64,000 nt of DNA from JANQHO01 sp965218075 (GCA_965218075.1 CBDCJZ010000003.1:620001-684000), one strand, 5' to 3'; shown: positions 19,648-28,936, counted from the stretch's first letter. Numbers and translations: made by a program. Notes: a model not told the origin generated them from the sequence alone.

Positions 19648-21066
19648 TTATTTACCTCGACCTTGCAACACAATTAAAATGGTATAGATCAGGATTTTGA
19701 AGTCGTTGAACAAATTTATATTCTCGATATAGATAATGTCGTATTTAAGTCGTTGTATCATTTCTTCCACATTTTTAGCATAACCGAATTTAACCATGCC
19801 CCAAGAAGTAATACCTGGCTTTACCTTGTGTATATGTTTATAATGTGGAGCCTTATTCATTATCATTTTGATATAATATTTTCGCTCAGGTCGAGGCCCT
19901 ACAATTGACATATCGCTCAATATAACATTGATGAGCTGTGGAAGTTCATCCAGTCGGTATTTACGCATAATGCGTCCCCAATTAGTAACGCGCTTATCAT
20001 TTTCGCTACTTAATTGCGGCCCATCTTTTTCCGCATCTTCATACATAGAACGAAACTTAATTACATGAAAGCTTTTTTGATGTAATCCGATTCTCTTCTG
20101 CTTGAAAAAAATAGGCCCAGAACTGGACAGTTTCACCATAATAGCTGAAAACAAAAAGAGAGGTGAAAACAAAATGAGCAGTATGACAGAAAAAAGGATA
20201 TCAAAAATGCGTTTCAATATTCTTTGCCACATTGGCATTAATTCATGAGTTATTTCAATCAAAGGCATGAAGCCATGGGATTCGAGTCGAACTTTACCAG
20301 AAAGCATGTCATAAATATCGGCAATCACCTTAATCTTAACGTTTATGCCTTTCAAAATATTGATAATTTTTTCCAGTTTTTTGCGGTCGGATAACTCAAC
20401 GGCTATAATCACCTCTTCAATGGAGTGTTTATATATGATTTCTGATAGCTCAGTATATAGCCCAAGGCATTTCAGGTTTTTCTCTGTTAAAAAGCGAGTA
20501 TTATTGTTAACACTAACAAATCCTACAAAACGGTTACCGGTCTTTTTACTTTTGTTAACCATATTATTATATAGTTCCATGGCATTTTTACCCTCTCCAA
20601 CTATTAAAGTATTGAACCATATCTTGCCTCGTTTTATGGAGGAAGAAGTACGCGTACTTATCAAAAACCTAAAAAAGCTGGTAAGTATAAAGTGGCTAGA
20701 AAAATATACTGTAAAGCCAGTATAATAGCTAACATTAGTAAAAACCCAACTACCGTTTGAAGAAAAAATAAAATAGATAAAAACACAACCTAGAATGGAC
20801 GTATTGAAGGTATAAATGACTTCTTTTAATCTGGATCTGTGGTAAATACTTTTATAAAAATCAATTGCAAAATAGATACTAATCCAAAACCCCACTATGA
20901 ATAACAATTTCAAATAGTCACTTTGACTGAAAGAGAAGTCAATTTCTCCAAAATTTTCTTTTTCTGTTACTACTTTTCTGAATATGTAAAAAAGGATATA
21001 ACTTCCAGAAGCAGATACCAGGTCCCAAAAAACATATTTTATGCGTTGTAATAAATAGTTTTTCAT
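19648..21066 (-). CDS. Polyprenyl-phosphate sugar-1-phosphate transferase (exopolysaccharide initiation)
   Basis: This 472-residue membrane protein starts a surface polysaccharide by moving a sugar-1-phosphate onto undecaprenyl phosphate. The N-terminal half has several transmembrane helices and a Rossmann-like CoA-binding-type domain (LIVGEGKNAMELYNNM near 150). The C-terminal catalytic domain begins with a membrane hairpin (RILKRIFDILFSVILLILFSPLFLF) and shows FFKQKRIGLHQKSFHVIKFRSMYEDAE, then RKYRLDELPQLINVILSDMSIVGPRPE, then KPGITSWGMV. These are WcaJ/WbaP-type motifs. It is the last gene of a minus-strand group, 15 bp after the lipoprotein gene. No glycosyltransferases follow; the region beyond is IS debris. 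Confidence 0.9.
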   Translation of the reverse strand: MKNYLLQRIKYVFWDLVSASGSYILFYIFRKVVTEKENFGEIDFSFSQSDYLKLLFIVGFWISIYFAIDFYKSIYHRSRLKEVIYTFNTSILGCVFIYFIFSSNGSWVFTNVSYYTGFTVYFSSHFILTSFFRFLISTRTSSSIKRGKIWFNTLIVGEGKNAMELYNNMVNKSKKTGNRFVGFVSVNNNTRFLTEKNLKCLGLYTELSEIIYKHSIEEVIIAVELSDRKKLEKIINILKGINVKIKVIADIYDMLSGKVRLESHGFMPLIEITHELMPMWQRILKRIFDILFSVILLILFSPLFLFSAIMVKLSSSGPIFFKQKRIGLHQKSFHVIKFRSMYEDAEKDGPQLSSENDKRVTNWGRIMRKYRLDELPQLINVILSDMSIVGPRPERKYYIKMIMNKAPHYKHIHKVKPGITSWGMVKFGYAKNVEEMIQRLKYDIIYIENINLFNDFKILIYTILIVLQGRGK

Positions 21067-21081
21067 ATTTTCATAAATTCT

Positions 21082-21993
21082 TCAGTACACTAGCTTAATA
21101 TTATCGAGATAAACTCTTGCTGTATCCAAGTTTGAGGGCTTATTTACCCCAACAAAGATTTTATAACTAGCAGCATTAGCGTAGGTAGTGATTTCCGTTA
21201 TCAAGTTAATATAAATCTTATTCCACTCATCCTTGGGCAAAATCACTGCCGTAGGAGCTTGTACTATTTCAGAGAGTAGGTTAGCTATGACTCCAACAAT
21301 AATAGGGGCATTACTTCTGTAGCTTATTTCCACATATGCATCGGCTCGATTTACATTTATATCATAAGATTCCGCCGTAGAAAATTCCGCTAAATCATTA
21401 TAATCAGCTAAGATTATCTCCCCGGCTTTGCCATTGTTTTCTATTGTTTGGAGATTAACGAAAATTTTTGCTAGATCGTTAGTTTTTAGTATTTCGGTAT
21501 CACTTCTGGAGGTAGCTTCAAGATTAATTCCCGGTTTGTCAAAATCTTCTAACACAATTATTTTTTTTGCACTGTTATAGGTGGTTACCAAATCCGCTGA
21601 ATCCAGGGTAAGGGTATCTGGTGAGGGTCTATTATCCGAATAATCTAGTTTTAATGAAATTACATTATAGGGCTCATAAATAGCCCGTACAGAACTATTG
21701 CCATTCAGAAAAATACCGGGAAACAATAAAATATCATTAATTCCTTTCTCGAAATTGGTTGGTACTATGCAAGGTAAATCAAAAGTTCCCATTTCCCTGT
21801 TGTTGACAACTACCCATACTGTGTTGATTTTGTGATGAGCAGAACCCTCGCTAATATAATCTGTGGACAACTCGATACTTGGTATGGAAAGATAGATAGG
21901 CTTTTTAGCCTCGAACTTATTCCTATTGCAAGATATTACTAATAAGCTAACTATACTACGCAATGTAGTAAGTAAAAATAGTTTCTTTATCAT
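21082..21993 (-). CDS. Lipoprotein of unknown function
   Basis: This 303-residue protein begins with a lipoprotein signal (MIKKLFLLTTLRSIVSLLVISC), so the cysteine near residue 22 is probably lipidated. The rest is rich in beta-strand; a central part (LDSADLVTTYNSAKKIIVLEDFDKPG) precedes a C-terminal jelly-roll-like half ending ARVYLDNIKLVY, which resembles carbohydrate-binding or 'anchor' sandwich folds. I do not recognise a family with confidence. The gene lies 3 bp after the Gfo/Idh oxidoreductase and 15 bp before the sugar transferase, so it probably belongs to the same polysaccharide operon. Confidence 0.75.
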   Translation of the reverse strand: MIKKLFLLTTLRSIVSLLVISCNRNKFEAKKPIYLSIPSIELSTDYISEGSAHHKINTVWVVVNNREMGTFDLPCIVPTNFEKGINDILLFPGIFLNGNSSVRAIYEPYNVISLKLDYSDNRPSPDTLTLDSADLVTTYNSAKKIIVLEDFDKPGINLEATSRSDTEILKTNDLAKIFVNLQTIENNGKAGEIILADYNDLAEFSTAESYDINVNRADAYVEISYRSNAPIIVGVIANLLSEIVQAPTAVILPKDEWNKIYINLITEITTYANAASYKIFVGVNKPSNLDTARVYLDNIKLVY

Positions 21994-21996
21994 GTT

Positions 21997-22983
21997 CTAG
22001 GCTATAATATTTAGGTTAGAATTGATTTTATCCAGAATCTCCTTGGCAACTTTAAGGGCTCGGTACCCCTCTTCTAATGTAATGCTAACGGGTAGATTTT
22101 TATTAACCGATATTGCAAAAGCTTTTAATTCTTCTTGTATAGCATTAGTTTCTGGGGGTTCCAGTTTTTTAAAATAGATCTGCTTTTTGTTTCCATTTCC
22201 TAAATCCATCATCATAGCAAAAGAATCATTGTCATTTATTGCCTCTTTTACGCGAATTACCTCACTTTCTTTTTCCAGAAAATCAATGGTGATGTAAGCA
22301 TCTCGTTGAAAAATGCGAGTTTTACGCATATTTTTTAATGAAATACGACTTGAGGTAAGATTGGCCACACAGCCGTTATCAAATTCAATGCGGGCATTCG
22401 CAATGTCTGAAGTATCGCTTACTACGGCTACGCCAGTAGTACTGAACTTTTTAGGATCAGAATTAACCACGCTAAGTAGGATATCAATATCATGAATCAT
22501 AAGGTCTAAGACTACGGGAATATCTGTCCCCCTAGGATTAAATTTAGTCAGACGGTGAGTTTCAATAAATCTGGGATTTTCGATATATTCTCGGACACTT
22601 AAAAAAGCGGGATTATAGCGTTCTACATGTCCTACTTGGGCTTTTACGCCTGCTTTTTCACTTAACTTGATCAATTCTTTAGCTTGCTTTAGAGTTTCGG
22701 TAATAGGTTTTTCAATAAGTATGTGCTTAAAATTCTGAAGAGCCTTTACAGCACATTTGTAATGACTTAGAGTTGGGGTTACAATGTCCACTACATCTAC
22801 ATTTTCAATTAACTCTTCTGTGCTTGCAAAACTTCTGAACCCAAATTCTTCTCTTACTGCCTGAGACCTACCTTTATCAGGATCATAGAAACCAGCTATT
22901 TTATAAATATCTGGAAGCTTTTTCAAACACTTCAAGTGAATTTTTCCCAAATGTCCTACACCTAGTACTCCAATTTTAAGCAT
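21997..22983 (-). CDS. Gfo/Idh/MocA-family NAD(P)-dependent oxidoreductase
   Basis: This 328-residue protein has an N-terminal Rossmann fold with GVLGVGHLGKIHLKCLK (GxGxxG near residues 7-12). It also has the family's DIVTPTLSHYKCAVKAL and HILIEKPITETLKQAKEL, containing the EKP motif, and a C-terminal alpha/beta domain with HDIDILLSV. Members oxidise or epimerise sugars, often UDP-sugars, for polysaccharide synthesis; the exact substrate cannot be read from sequence. It is the first gene of the three-gene minus-strand group ending in the sugar transferase. Confidence 0.88.
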   Translation of the reverse strand: MLKIGVLGVGHLGKIHLKCLKKLPDIYKIAGFYDPDKGRSQAVREEFGFRSFASTEELIENVDVVDIVTPTLSHYKCAVKALQNFKHILIEKPITETLKQAKELIKLSEKAGVKAQVGHVERYNPAFLSVREYIENPRFIETHRLTKFNPRGTDIPVVLDLMIHDIDILLSVVNSDPKKFSTTGVAVVSDTSDIANARIEFDNGCVANLTSSRISLKNMRKTRIFQRDAYITIDFLEKESEVIRVKEAINDNDSFAMMMDLGNGNKKQIYFKKLEPPETNAIQEELKAFAISVNKNLPVSITLEEGYRALKVAKEILDKINSNLNIIA

Positions 22984-23586
22984 GCCAAAATAAGTCTATA
23001 ACAAAAGTAATTTTTTGGCTAAGTAAAATGACTTTTGTATGTATTGTGAAGCTTAGATGGATCCTAAAAATGCTTTTGTGGAAACTGACTTTCTCAATGA
23101 GAAGGTACTAAGGTTCTATCAGCAACACGGTTTTGAGTTTACTGCACATATTTATTCGAGAAAGGGGCAGAATTGTGGTATCAAAAGCCCCTCCTCTCGA
23201 TATTGACTTTATTTGATCATTGAGAATACTTAACTCGATTAAAGTTAAGACTGAAAATTCTCAAACCAATGAGCTACAAAGGCTTGGATAAAGCTTTTTG
23301 AAGAGTAAGCTATTTTGGGTAGGGTGGGAAAGAAAGTATATCGTGTCCTGGAAAAGTTACAGTAGGATTTTGATGGGAGAGCAATTGGTAGTAAAATGCT
23401 CAAGGAATAAATTATGTAAAACATTATTAATGCAAGTCTCAAAAAACTCCCGCTGTTTCAATAACTTTGGTCTAAGAAAAAACTGATGAACTATCTGTCG
23501 AAACCAGGTTGTTTTTAAGCTATCAGATTAAGATGTAAAATGATACAGATTTTTTAGAAGTTTTTATTGATATTTACTAAACAGTT
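22984..23586. other. Intergenic region with a possible acetyltransferase fragment
   Basis: This 603-bp gap separates the divergent Gfo/Idh and rpiB genes. A 49-codon frame at 23057-23206 (plus) reads VETDFLNEKVLRFYQQHGFEFTAHIYSRKG, which resembles the C-terminal end of a GNAT acetyltransferase; the catalytic part is missing, so it is probably a relic. Between 23206 and 23586 I see only short frames and no convincing RNA or repeat. Confidence 0.35.
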
Positions 23587-24021
23587 ATGAATATTGCTAT
23601 TGGAACTGACCATGCAGGAGTAGAATTAAAAGCTAAAATCAAAGGTCATCTTAAAAATCAGGGGATTATAATAAAAGATTTTGGTACTCATAATACTGAA
23701 AGTGTGGACTATCCCGATTTTGGACATTTAGTAGCAGAAGATGTTCAATGTAAAATGTCTGACTTTGGAATAGTTATCTGTGGAAGTGGCAATGGAATTA
23801 ATATGACCGTGAATAAGCACAAAAGAATCCGATCAGTTTTGAGTTGGTCTGCTGAAATAGCAGAATTAGGACGCCGGCATAACGATGCCAATATACTGGC
23901 TTTGCCAGCTCGCTTTATTTCAACAGAAGAGGGGATCGAGATTGTAGATGCTTTTTTGAAAGCAGAATTTGAGGGTGGCCATCATCAGAAAAGGGTAAAT
24001 AAGATTAGCGAGGGGGTATAA
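23587..24021 (+). CDS. rpiB: Ribose-5-phosphate isomerase B
   Basis: This 144-residue protein interconverts ribose-5-phosphate and ribulose-5-phosphate in the pentose phosphate pathway. It has the RpiB/LacAB pattern: IGTDHAGVELKAKIKGHL at the N-terminus, VDYPDFGHLVAEDV, the active-site loop VICGSGNGINMTVNKHKRIRS with the catalytic cysteine near residue 65, and RRHNDANILALPARFI. The length matches the family. Its last 17 bp overlap the 3' end of the convergent hydrolase-like gene. Confidence 0.95.
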   Translation: MNIAIGTDHAGVELKAKIKGHLKNQGIIIKDFGTHNTESVDYPDFGHLVAEDVQCKMSDFGIVICGSGNGINMTVNKHKRIRSVLSWSAEIAELGRRHNDANILALPARFISTEEGIEIVDAFLKAEFEGGHHQKRVNKISEGV

Positions 24022-24949
24022 GTACTTCTAGAATCTTTTCGGTTAAGGCTATGTCTTCTGCTTTTTTATTAAAATTTCCTTCTCCTTCTATTGTGTAATA
24101 ACTCCCTTTCTGTTTAGTTCTGGCTTTCAGTAGTTGTTGAATCACACTTTTACTTTCTTTGGTTATCAGGGGATATTCACCTGAAATAATCCAAATCACT
24201 TGATTACGGTTAGCTAAAAAATCATTGATCAACATGGAGTTATCATAGCTGCGGTAATACTTATTGGAACCATTAGAAAGATTATTTTCTTCATTCGGAC
24301 TGTATCTGATGTTTTCTAGCCGTTCTTTTAAAATTTTGAGAGAACTGACGTTTAAATAAGAAAGTAATTTCTTTTGTTTTTCGGTAAACTCTCCGTTTTC
24401 CACAATTAAATCTATTTCAGTAAGAGAACTATAAGGCCCTGCATTTACTAAGAAGGTATAATCGGGTTTTAGGATGTTTGAAACTGCCAGGGAAAGGTAA
24501 GCCCCCTCGCCAAAACCTATAATTATAAAAGAAGAAGTACCGATGATGGTGTTATCCAATAAAGAAATAATGAGGGAAATAAGGTCATTTGTACGATCAG
24601 ATTTGGTATCGAGAAGCCTCCACAGATAAGGATCAGTAGCCCCTGCTTTACCCGGAAAAATAATCTGATAGTCCATTTTATAGAGCCTCTTAATTAGTTC
24701 GGATTGAAATAGCTTTAGAGAATCAGGATTGTCAGGGATAACTAGAGCTGCCTTCCCTTTATTATTAGAATTCTTAGATATTTTGTATGGTAGCTTTCCC
24801 CGTTCGTTGCTTATATGGTATTCTTTTTCAACAAATAGAATTTCTGATTTACAAGTCACAAAAAGAATTAGAGGAAACCATGTAAAAGACAATAAGAAAG
24901 ATTTTTTTAGAGATCCCGTGAAGGAAATTACTGAAGATAGCAGAGTCAT
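24005..24949 (-). CDS. Alpha/beta-hydrolase-like lipoprotein lacking the serine nucleophile
   Basis: This 314-residue protein has a long N-terminal hydrophobic segment ending in a possible lipobox (PLILFVTC), so it may be lipid-anchored. The body resembles an alpha/beta-hydrolase: GKAALVIPDNPDSLKLF, a central IIGFGEGAYLSLAVSN where the nucleophile elbow is expected, and VIWIISGEYPLIT. The elbow reads G-F-G-E-G, with glutamate where serine normally stands. The usual esterase chemistry is therefore unlikely, and the protein may bind rather than cleave. The substrate is unknown. It overlaps rpiB tail to tail by 17 bp. The ATG at 24949 is the only start before the hydrophobic segment. Confidence 0.65.
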   Translation of the reverse strand: MTLLSSVISFTGSLKKSFLLSFTWFPLILFVTCKSEILFVEKEYHISNERGKLPYKISKNSNNKGKAALVIPDNPDSLKLFQSELIKRLYKMDYQIIFPGKAGATDPYLWRLLDTKSDRTNDLISLIISLLDNTIIGTSSFIIIGFGEGAYLSLAVSNILKPDYTFLVNAGPYSSLTEIDLIVENGEFTEKQKKLLSYLNVSSLKILKERLENIRYSPNEENNLSNGSNKYYRSYDNSMLINDFLANRNQVIWIISGEYPLITKESKSVIQQLLKARTKQKGSYYTIEGEGNFNKKAEDIALTEKILEVLIPPR

Positions 24950-25019
24950 AAATTCTTTTGTTTCATCTCTCTTTTTATATTTGGATCATGTCCTTATAAT
25001 TCAATATTGATCTTAGCTT

Positions 25020-25076
25020 AGCATAATAGCTAAAGAATAGATTAGGTATCATTACTTTAGCTTTATGCTCTTTTTT
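25020..25076 (+). terminator. Strong hairpin with T tract
   Basis: AGCATAATAGCTAAAG (25020-25035) pairs with CTTTAGCTTTATGCT (25055-25069) with one bulged base, followed by C and TTTTTT. This has rho-independent form on the plus strand, although the flanking genes read on the minus strand. It would stop antisense transcription, or act as a structural barrier between the TPR gene and the hydrolase-like gene. Confidence 0.5.
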
Positions 25077-25125
25077 CATTATTTTAAAATAAAGCCTCTT
25101 ATAATCTAGTTTTGTTCCAGAGCTT

Positions 25126-26166
25126 TTAACTGTTAATTCTATCCAGGCCATCTTTGGCTGGTTTATAAATAGGTAAAATTTCCAAAGCTTTTTGATAATC
25201 TTTACGCGCGTTAATTACATCACCTACTACTTCATATGTGTAGCCCCTACCATAATAAGCTTTATAATTTCGGTTTTTTACTCGTATAGCTTGTGAGAAA
25301 TATTTTCTAGCCTTTTGATACTGCTTAAATTTCACGTGCAGATAACCCATGTTGAAAAAACTTTCTGCATCTTTTGGATTCAGTTGTAACGCTTTGGCAT
25401 AAGATTCCAAGGATCGGTTTATCTCATCAACATTGGTATAGTAAACCCCTAGCTTGTAATAAATGTCTGCCCGGTTAGGATGCATTTCCAGTATTCGATC
25501 AAAATAATAAGGAGCTAGAGTGTCCCCGCGATTAGTTAGGATTACTGCCATCATGTCCAGAGCATCTATATAATTCTGATCCAAATCAATAGCTTTTTGA
25601 AAATATTGTAAAGCAGTGTTGGTGTCCCGTCTATAATCCCGAATAATGTAGCCCTTAAAAAAGAAAGCAGGAGCATAGAATTTATCGTAGCCTATTATTG
25701 CGTTAATCTGTTCCAAGGCTTCATCATAATTTTTGACTGCAACATACATTTCAGTTAATTTCATCCGACAATCAGTATTATTAGGGTCTAGTTTGACACA
25801 TCTAATCCATTCATCTCTAGCTTGCCGAGTATTGTTCTGCATATAATAAATCTGGCCTTTTACATTATGAGCTTGAGCAAAATTGGAATCTATTTCCAAG
25901 GCCGTTTTAATATCTCTAGCTGCGGCCAGAAGGTTTTTGTTTTTTACGTAGAGATTAGCACGGTATACCATATCGGAAGCGTGATTGGGGCGCTTGCTCA
26001 AATGAAAATTAATGCTATCAAAAGATGAGCTGTTGGTTTCAGTGAGATCGATTGGCTGCTGTTTAATGATTATAGTCTTGCCAGTTTCCTTAGACTCAGA
26101 TTTCGAGTGGCAAGCTAATACAGTAACGATAAAAAAACATAAAAGGAATATTTCATCAAGTCTCAT
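25126..26166 (-). CDS. TPR-repeat lipoprotein
   Basis: This 346-residue protein starts with a lipoprotein signal (MRLDEIFLLCFFIVTVLAC). From about residue 60 it is built of tetratricopeptide repeats, roughly eight of them. Typical units are AARDIKTALEIDSNFAQAHNVKG, ALQYFQKAIDLDQNYIDALDM, SLESYAKALQLNPKDAESFFNMG and ARKYFSQAIRVKNRNYKAYYGRG. Such proteins scaffold complexes at the outer-membrane periplasmic face; no specific partner can be named. The gene follows recA on the same strand after 56 bp. The start is fixed by the signal sequence. Confidence 0.85.
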   Translation of the reverse strand: MRLDEIFLLCFFIVTVLACHSKSESKETGKTIIIKQQPIDLTETNSSSFDSINFHLSKRPNHASDMVYRANLYVKNKNLLAAARDIKTALEIDSNFAQAHNVKGQIYYMQNNTRQARDEWIRCVKLDPNNTDCRMKLTEMYVAVKNYDEALEQINAIIGYDKFYAPAFFFKGYIIRDYRRDTNTALQYFQKAIDLDQNYIDALDMMAVILTNRGDTLAPYYFDRILEMHPNRADIYYKLGVYYTNVDEINRSLESYAKALQLNPKDAESFFNMGYLHVKFKQYQKARKYFSQAIRVKNRNYKAYYGRGYTYEVVGDVINARKDYQKALEILPIYKPAKDGLDRINS

Positions 26167-26222
26167 CTCAAAAATAAAAAGCTCTTTGTTATACAGGGAC
26201 TTAACTTCAATTAGCTACCCTT

Positions 26223-27221
26223 TTATTGTATGGAAATCGCTTCTTTGATTCTATTCTCAATTTCTTCGGTTAATTCGGAATTATCTTTCAACAACTGACG
26301 AACGGCATCTCTCCCTTGTCCGAGTTTGACATCTCCATAACTAAACCACGATCCTGATTTTTTTAGTATGTCGTGGCTTACTCCTAAGTCAATAATCTCC
26401 CCTGTTTTAGAAATGCCTTCACCATACATTATGTCAAATTCAGCTTGCCGAAAAGGAGGAGCTACTTTATTTTTTACCACTTTAACGCGGGCACGGTTTC
26501 CGATTATTCCCTCTCCATCCTTGATTTGGGAAGTTCTACGAATGTCCAACCTCACAGATGAATAAAATTTGAGAGCATTACCTCCAGTAGTGGTTTCAGG
26601 ATTGCCATAAATTATTCCAATCTTATCTCGTAACTGATTGATAAAGACGCAACAGCACTTGGTTTTACTGATAGTAGCAGTAAGTTTTCGCAAAGCTTGT
26701 GACATCAAGCGGGCTTGCAAGCCCATTTTGTTGTCTCCCATTTCACCTTCAATTTCGCTTTTGGGGGTAAGAGCGGCCACTGAGTCGATTACAATAATAT
26801 CAATAGCAGCGGAACGGATGAGGTTGTCAGTAATTTCAAGAGCTTGCTCACCATTATCGGGTTGCGAAATGATGAGGTCTTTAGTGTTAACTCCCGCCTT
26901 TTCGGCGTACGTTCGGTCAAAAGCATGTTCCGCATCTATAAAAGCAGCAATTCCATCTTCTTTTTGGACTTCTGCTATTGCATGTAAAGTGAGAGTAGTT
27001 TTACCAGAAGATTCAGGACCGAATATTTCAATTACTCTTCCTTTGGGATACCCGCCAATTCCTAAAGCAATGTCTAAGCCAATTGAACCAGAAGAAATAG
27101 ATTCTAGCTGCTCTACTGCGTTGTCTCCCATACGCATTACTGTACCCTTGCCATAAGTTTTATCCAGCTTATCCATAGTAAGCTTAATAGCCTTTAGCTT
27201 GGCATCTTTATCGTTATTCAT
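26223..27221 (-). CDS. recA: Recombinase RecA
   Basis: This protein of about 332 residues is the DNA-dependent ATPase that pairs homologous strands and triggers the SOS response. It shows DKTYGKGTVMRMG, Walker A GPESSGKTT, FIDAEHAFD, Walker B IIVIDSVAAL, the L2-loop region (KCCCVFINQLRDKIGIIYGNPETTTGGNALKFYSSVRLDIRR) and the C-terminal domain. A frame-extending start at 27257 would add twelve unconserved residues; the ATG at 27221 (MNNDKDAKLKAIKLTMDKL) matches RecA starts and is used here. It lies between a TPR lipoprotein and a small unknown gene. Active recombination is relevant to the nearby repeat array. Confidence 0.96.
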   Translation of the reverse strand: MNNDKDAKLKAIKLTMDKLDKTYGKGTVMRMGDNAVEQLESISSGSIGLDIALGIGGYPKGRVIEIFGPESSGKTTLTLHAIAEVQKEDGIAAFIDAEHAFDRTYAEKAGVNTKDLIISQPDNGEQALEITDNLIRSAAIDIIVIDSVAALTPKSEIEGEMGDNKMGLQARLMSQALRKLTATISKTKCCCVFINQLRDKIGIIYGNPETTTGGNALKFYSSVRLDIRRTSQIKDGEGIIGNRARVKVVKNKVAPPFRQAEFDIMYGEGISKTGEIIDLGVSHDILKKSGSWFSYGDVKLGQGRDAVRQLLKDNSELTEEIENRIKEAISIQ

Positions 27222-27432
27222 TATAATTTTATTTTCAGGTCTTAAGATCAGCAGCAAATATAATTATAATGGAGACTATCTAGATTGTAGGAGTTGAAAA
27301 GTCCCTAATGATGTACAAAAGTCAATGCAAAAAACCTCTTGATCAGGAACAAATGACTTTAATAAGAGCCCCGCAACATTATAAAATGAAAACTAGATGT
27401 TGGTTGTCCTAAATCTTAACAGAAGAGTAAAG

Positions 27433-27687
27433 CTACTTAAGTTCTACTTTTCTACCCGTTAAGATGTAAATTTTTTGCTTTAGGTCTTCGATTTCCATTT
27501 CAGCTCTTTTTTCAGATTCTTTTTGAAAAGCATTATTATAGGTTGTTATTTGCTCAGTATTAAAATGCTGAAAAAATTGCTTTTTAAAAGCTGTTTTTAT
27601 ACTACCACCTCTTCTCGTAGTAATTTGATTTTTTAAAAAATCAGCTACTAATTTAGGAGTATATGATCTCTTGGGTTCTCTTGCCAT
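27433..27687 (-). CDS. Small hypothetical protein
   Basis: This 84-residue, strongly basic protein (MAREPKRSYTPKLVADFLKNQITTRRGGSIKTAFKKQF...) has a helical C-terminal half (KESEKRAEMEIEDLKQKIYILTGRKVELK) that could form a short coiled coil. I do not recognise the family. It lies about 210 bp upstream of recA on the same strand and next to the decayed IS cluster. The charged composition and regular helices favour a real protein, but a chance frame cannot be excluded. Confidence 0.45.
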   Translation of the reverse strand: MAREPKRSYTPKLVADFLKNQITTRRGGSIKTAFKKQFFQHFNTEQITTYNNAFQKESEKRAEMEIEDLKQKIYILTGRKVELK

Positions 27688-27897
27688 AAGAAACTAGTTT
27701 ACCATTGTTGCACGTTGAGAAGCAAAGCTATAAAATCAAACTTAAATTCCAGATAACTTTAAAGTTTATTTTTAGAAAAAATATCGTAATAATATTCATT
27801 TGGATACCTAAAGGGTGTAATTCTTTGTTAGCGGATTAAGGGATTCGCTGAAGCTGGATAGTCTTCCCTTCACCTCTGTAGACCATAATTATAAACA

Positions 27898-27986
27898 CGA
27901 TTGGAATTAAAAGGCAGGTCTAAGTAAATCAAGTCTACTTTGATGCCCCCATCTAGGAACTTTTGCATAGCCTCCTTACAATCTGA
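27898..27986 (-). pseudogene. DNA methyltransferase N-terminal fragment (copy C)
   Basis: The minus strand reads SDCKEAMQKFLDGG, then KVDLIYLDLPFNSNRVYN, without interruption. This is the motif IV region of the methyltransferase seen in copy B, with DPPF changed to DLPF. The frame is lost soon after position 27898, so only the start of the gene survives. It sits directly downstream of the copy C transposase end on the same strand, as in copy A. Confidence 0.6.
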
Positions 27987-28098
27987 TCTATAAAGCTAGG
28001 TTTCGATTAAGATTTTGTGTAACTAAATTATCTATAGAATTTAGCATAAGACCATCTTGTTTAAAGTGTTAAAGAACATTTGATTTTTACAAATATTC

Positions 28099-28936
28099 CT
28101 ACTTATTATACTTGTAAGCAAACTCAATAAGATAACCATCTAAATATTTAGTGCTTACATGTTGATAAATACCATAAATCCCTCTTTTTACAATAGACCA
28201 GAACCCCTCTATTGTATTGGTATGAATATCGTCATTGCAAAATCTTTCTTTATGCTTAATGATTTTATGATACATATAGTCCCCCTATACTTTTATTTAG
28301 GATGGGTTCTCATCTGCTTATAAGAATGCTTCCTCTCCAGTCTACCTTTGTCCCTATCATTTTATCAATCTCATGTTTATTAGGGATTTCTGTCTTTTCA
28401 GCACGTACAGACCCTTTTCTCTCTACCATTCCTAAGAGAGGGGTCTTTTCACTTCCCCTTCTTCTTTTATTGAAAGAGTCCTTCTCGTATTCAGTCTTTC
28501 TAACATTGCTCTCACGTGGTTTACCACCTACATAGGTCTCGTCCATTTCTATAATTCCTTGTAGTAAAATATTGTCCCCTCCTTTCATTGCCTTACGAAT
28601 TCTTTTCATCATAGACCATGCTGTAGGTTGTGTAACCCCACAAGAACGTGCCAATTGATAAGAAGATATCTCCCTTTTTGTACCTAGTACAAGCGACAAG
28701 GCTAAAAACCATTTCTGTAACGGTATTTGTGTCCCATGAAAAATAGTGCCTATGCATACATGGAAAGTACAATGGCATTTAGAACATATATATTTTCCAT
28801 CTTTTCGTTTTTTCTTTGTCTTGTGCTCATTCCCACAATAAGAGCAGGTTAGCTTTCCCTCCCACTTTATACTTTCTAAATAGTTTATACAAATCTCTTC
28901 TGTGGAAAAGTTCTTATAGATATCTGGTATATTCAT
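28099..28936 (-). pseudogene. IS1595-family transposase, frameshifted (copy C)
   Basis: This is the best-preserved of four copies. From 28936 an open frame of 208 codons gives the zinc-ribbon N-terminus (CSYCGNEHKTKKKRKDGKYICSKC, then FHVCIGTIFHGT), a helix-turn-helix (ISSYQLARSCGVTQPTAWSMMKRI) and the first catalytic part MDETYVGGKPR, ending at 28310. After a frameshift near 28300 the remaining catalytic part continues in another frame (DIHTNTIEGFWSIVKRGIYGIYQHVSTKYL...EFAYKYN) to a TAG at 28099-28101. One or a few indels separate it from an active gene. It faces away from copy D. Confidence 0.8.

Noticed and set aside
23760..23830. CGSGNG instead of CGTGIG in the RpiB active-site loop
   Set aside because: The catalytic cysteine is kept, and this variant is, as I recall, normal in RpiB of Bacteroidota.
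26638..27156. A 172-codon plus-strand frame opposite recA
   Set aside because: It is antisense to highly conserved RecA codons; such long shadows are common and the translation looks random.
27222..27257. Upstream start giving RecA twelve more residues
   Set aside because: The extra residues do not resemble RecA N-termini, whereas the ATG at 27221 does.
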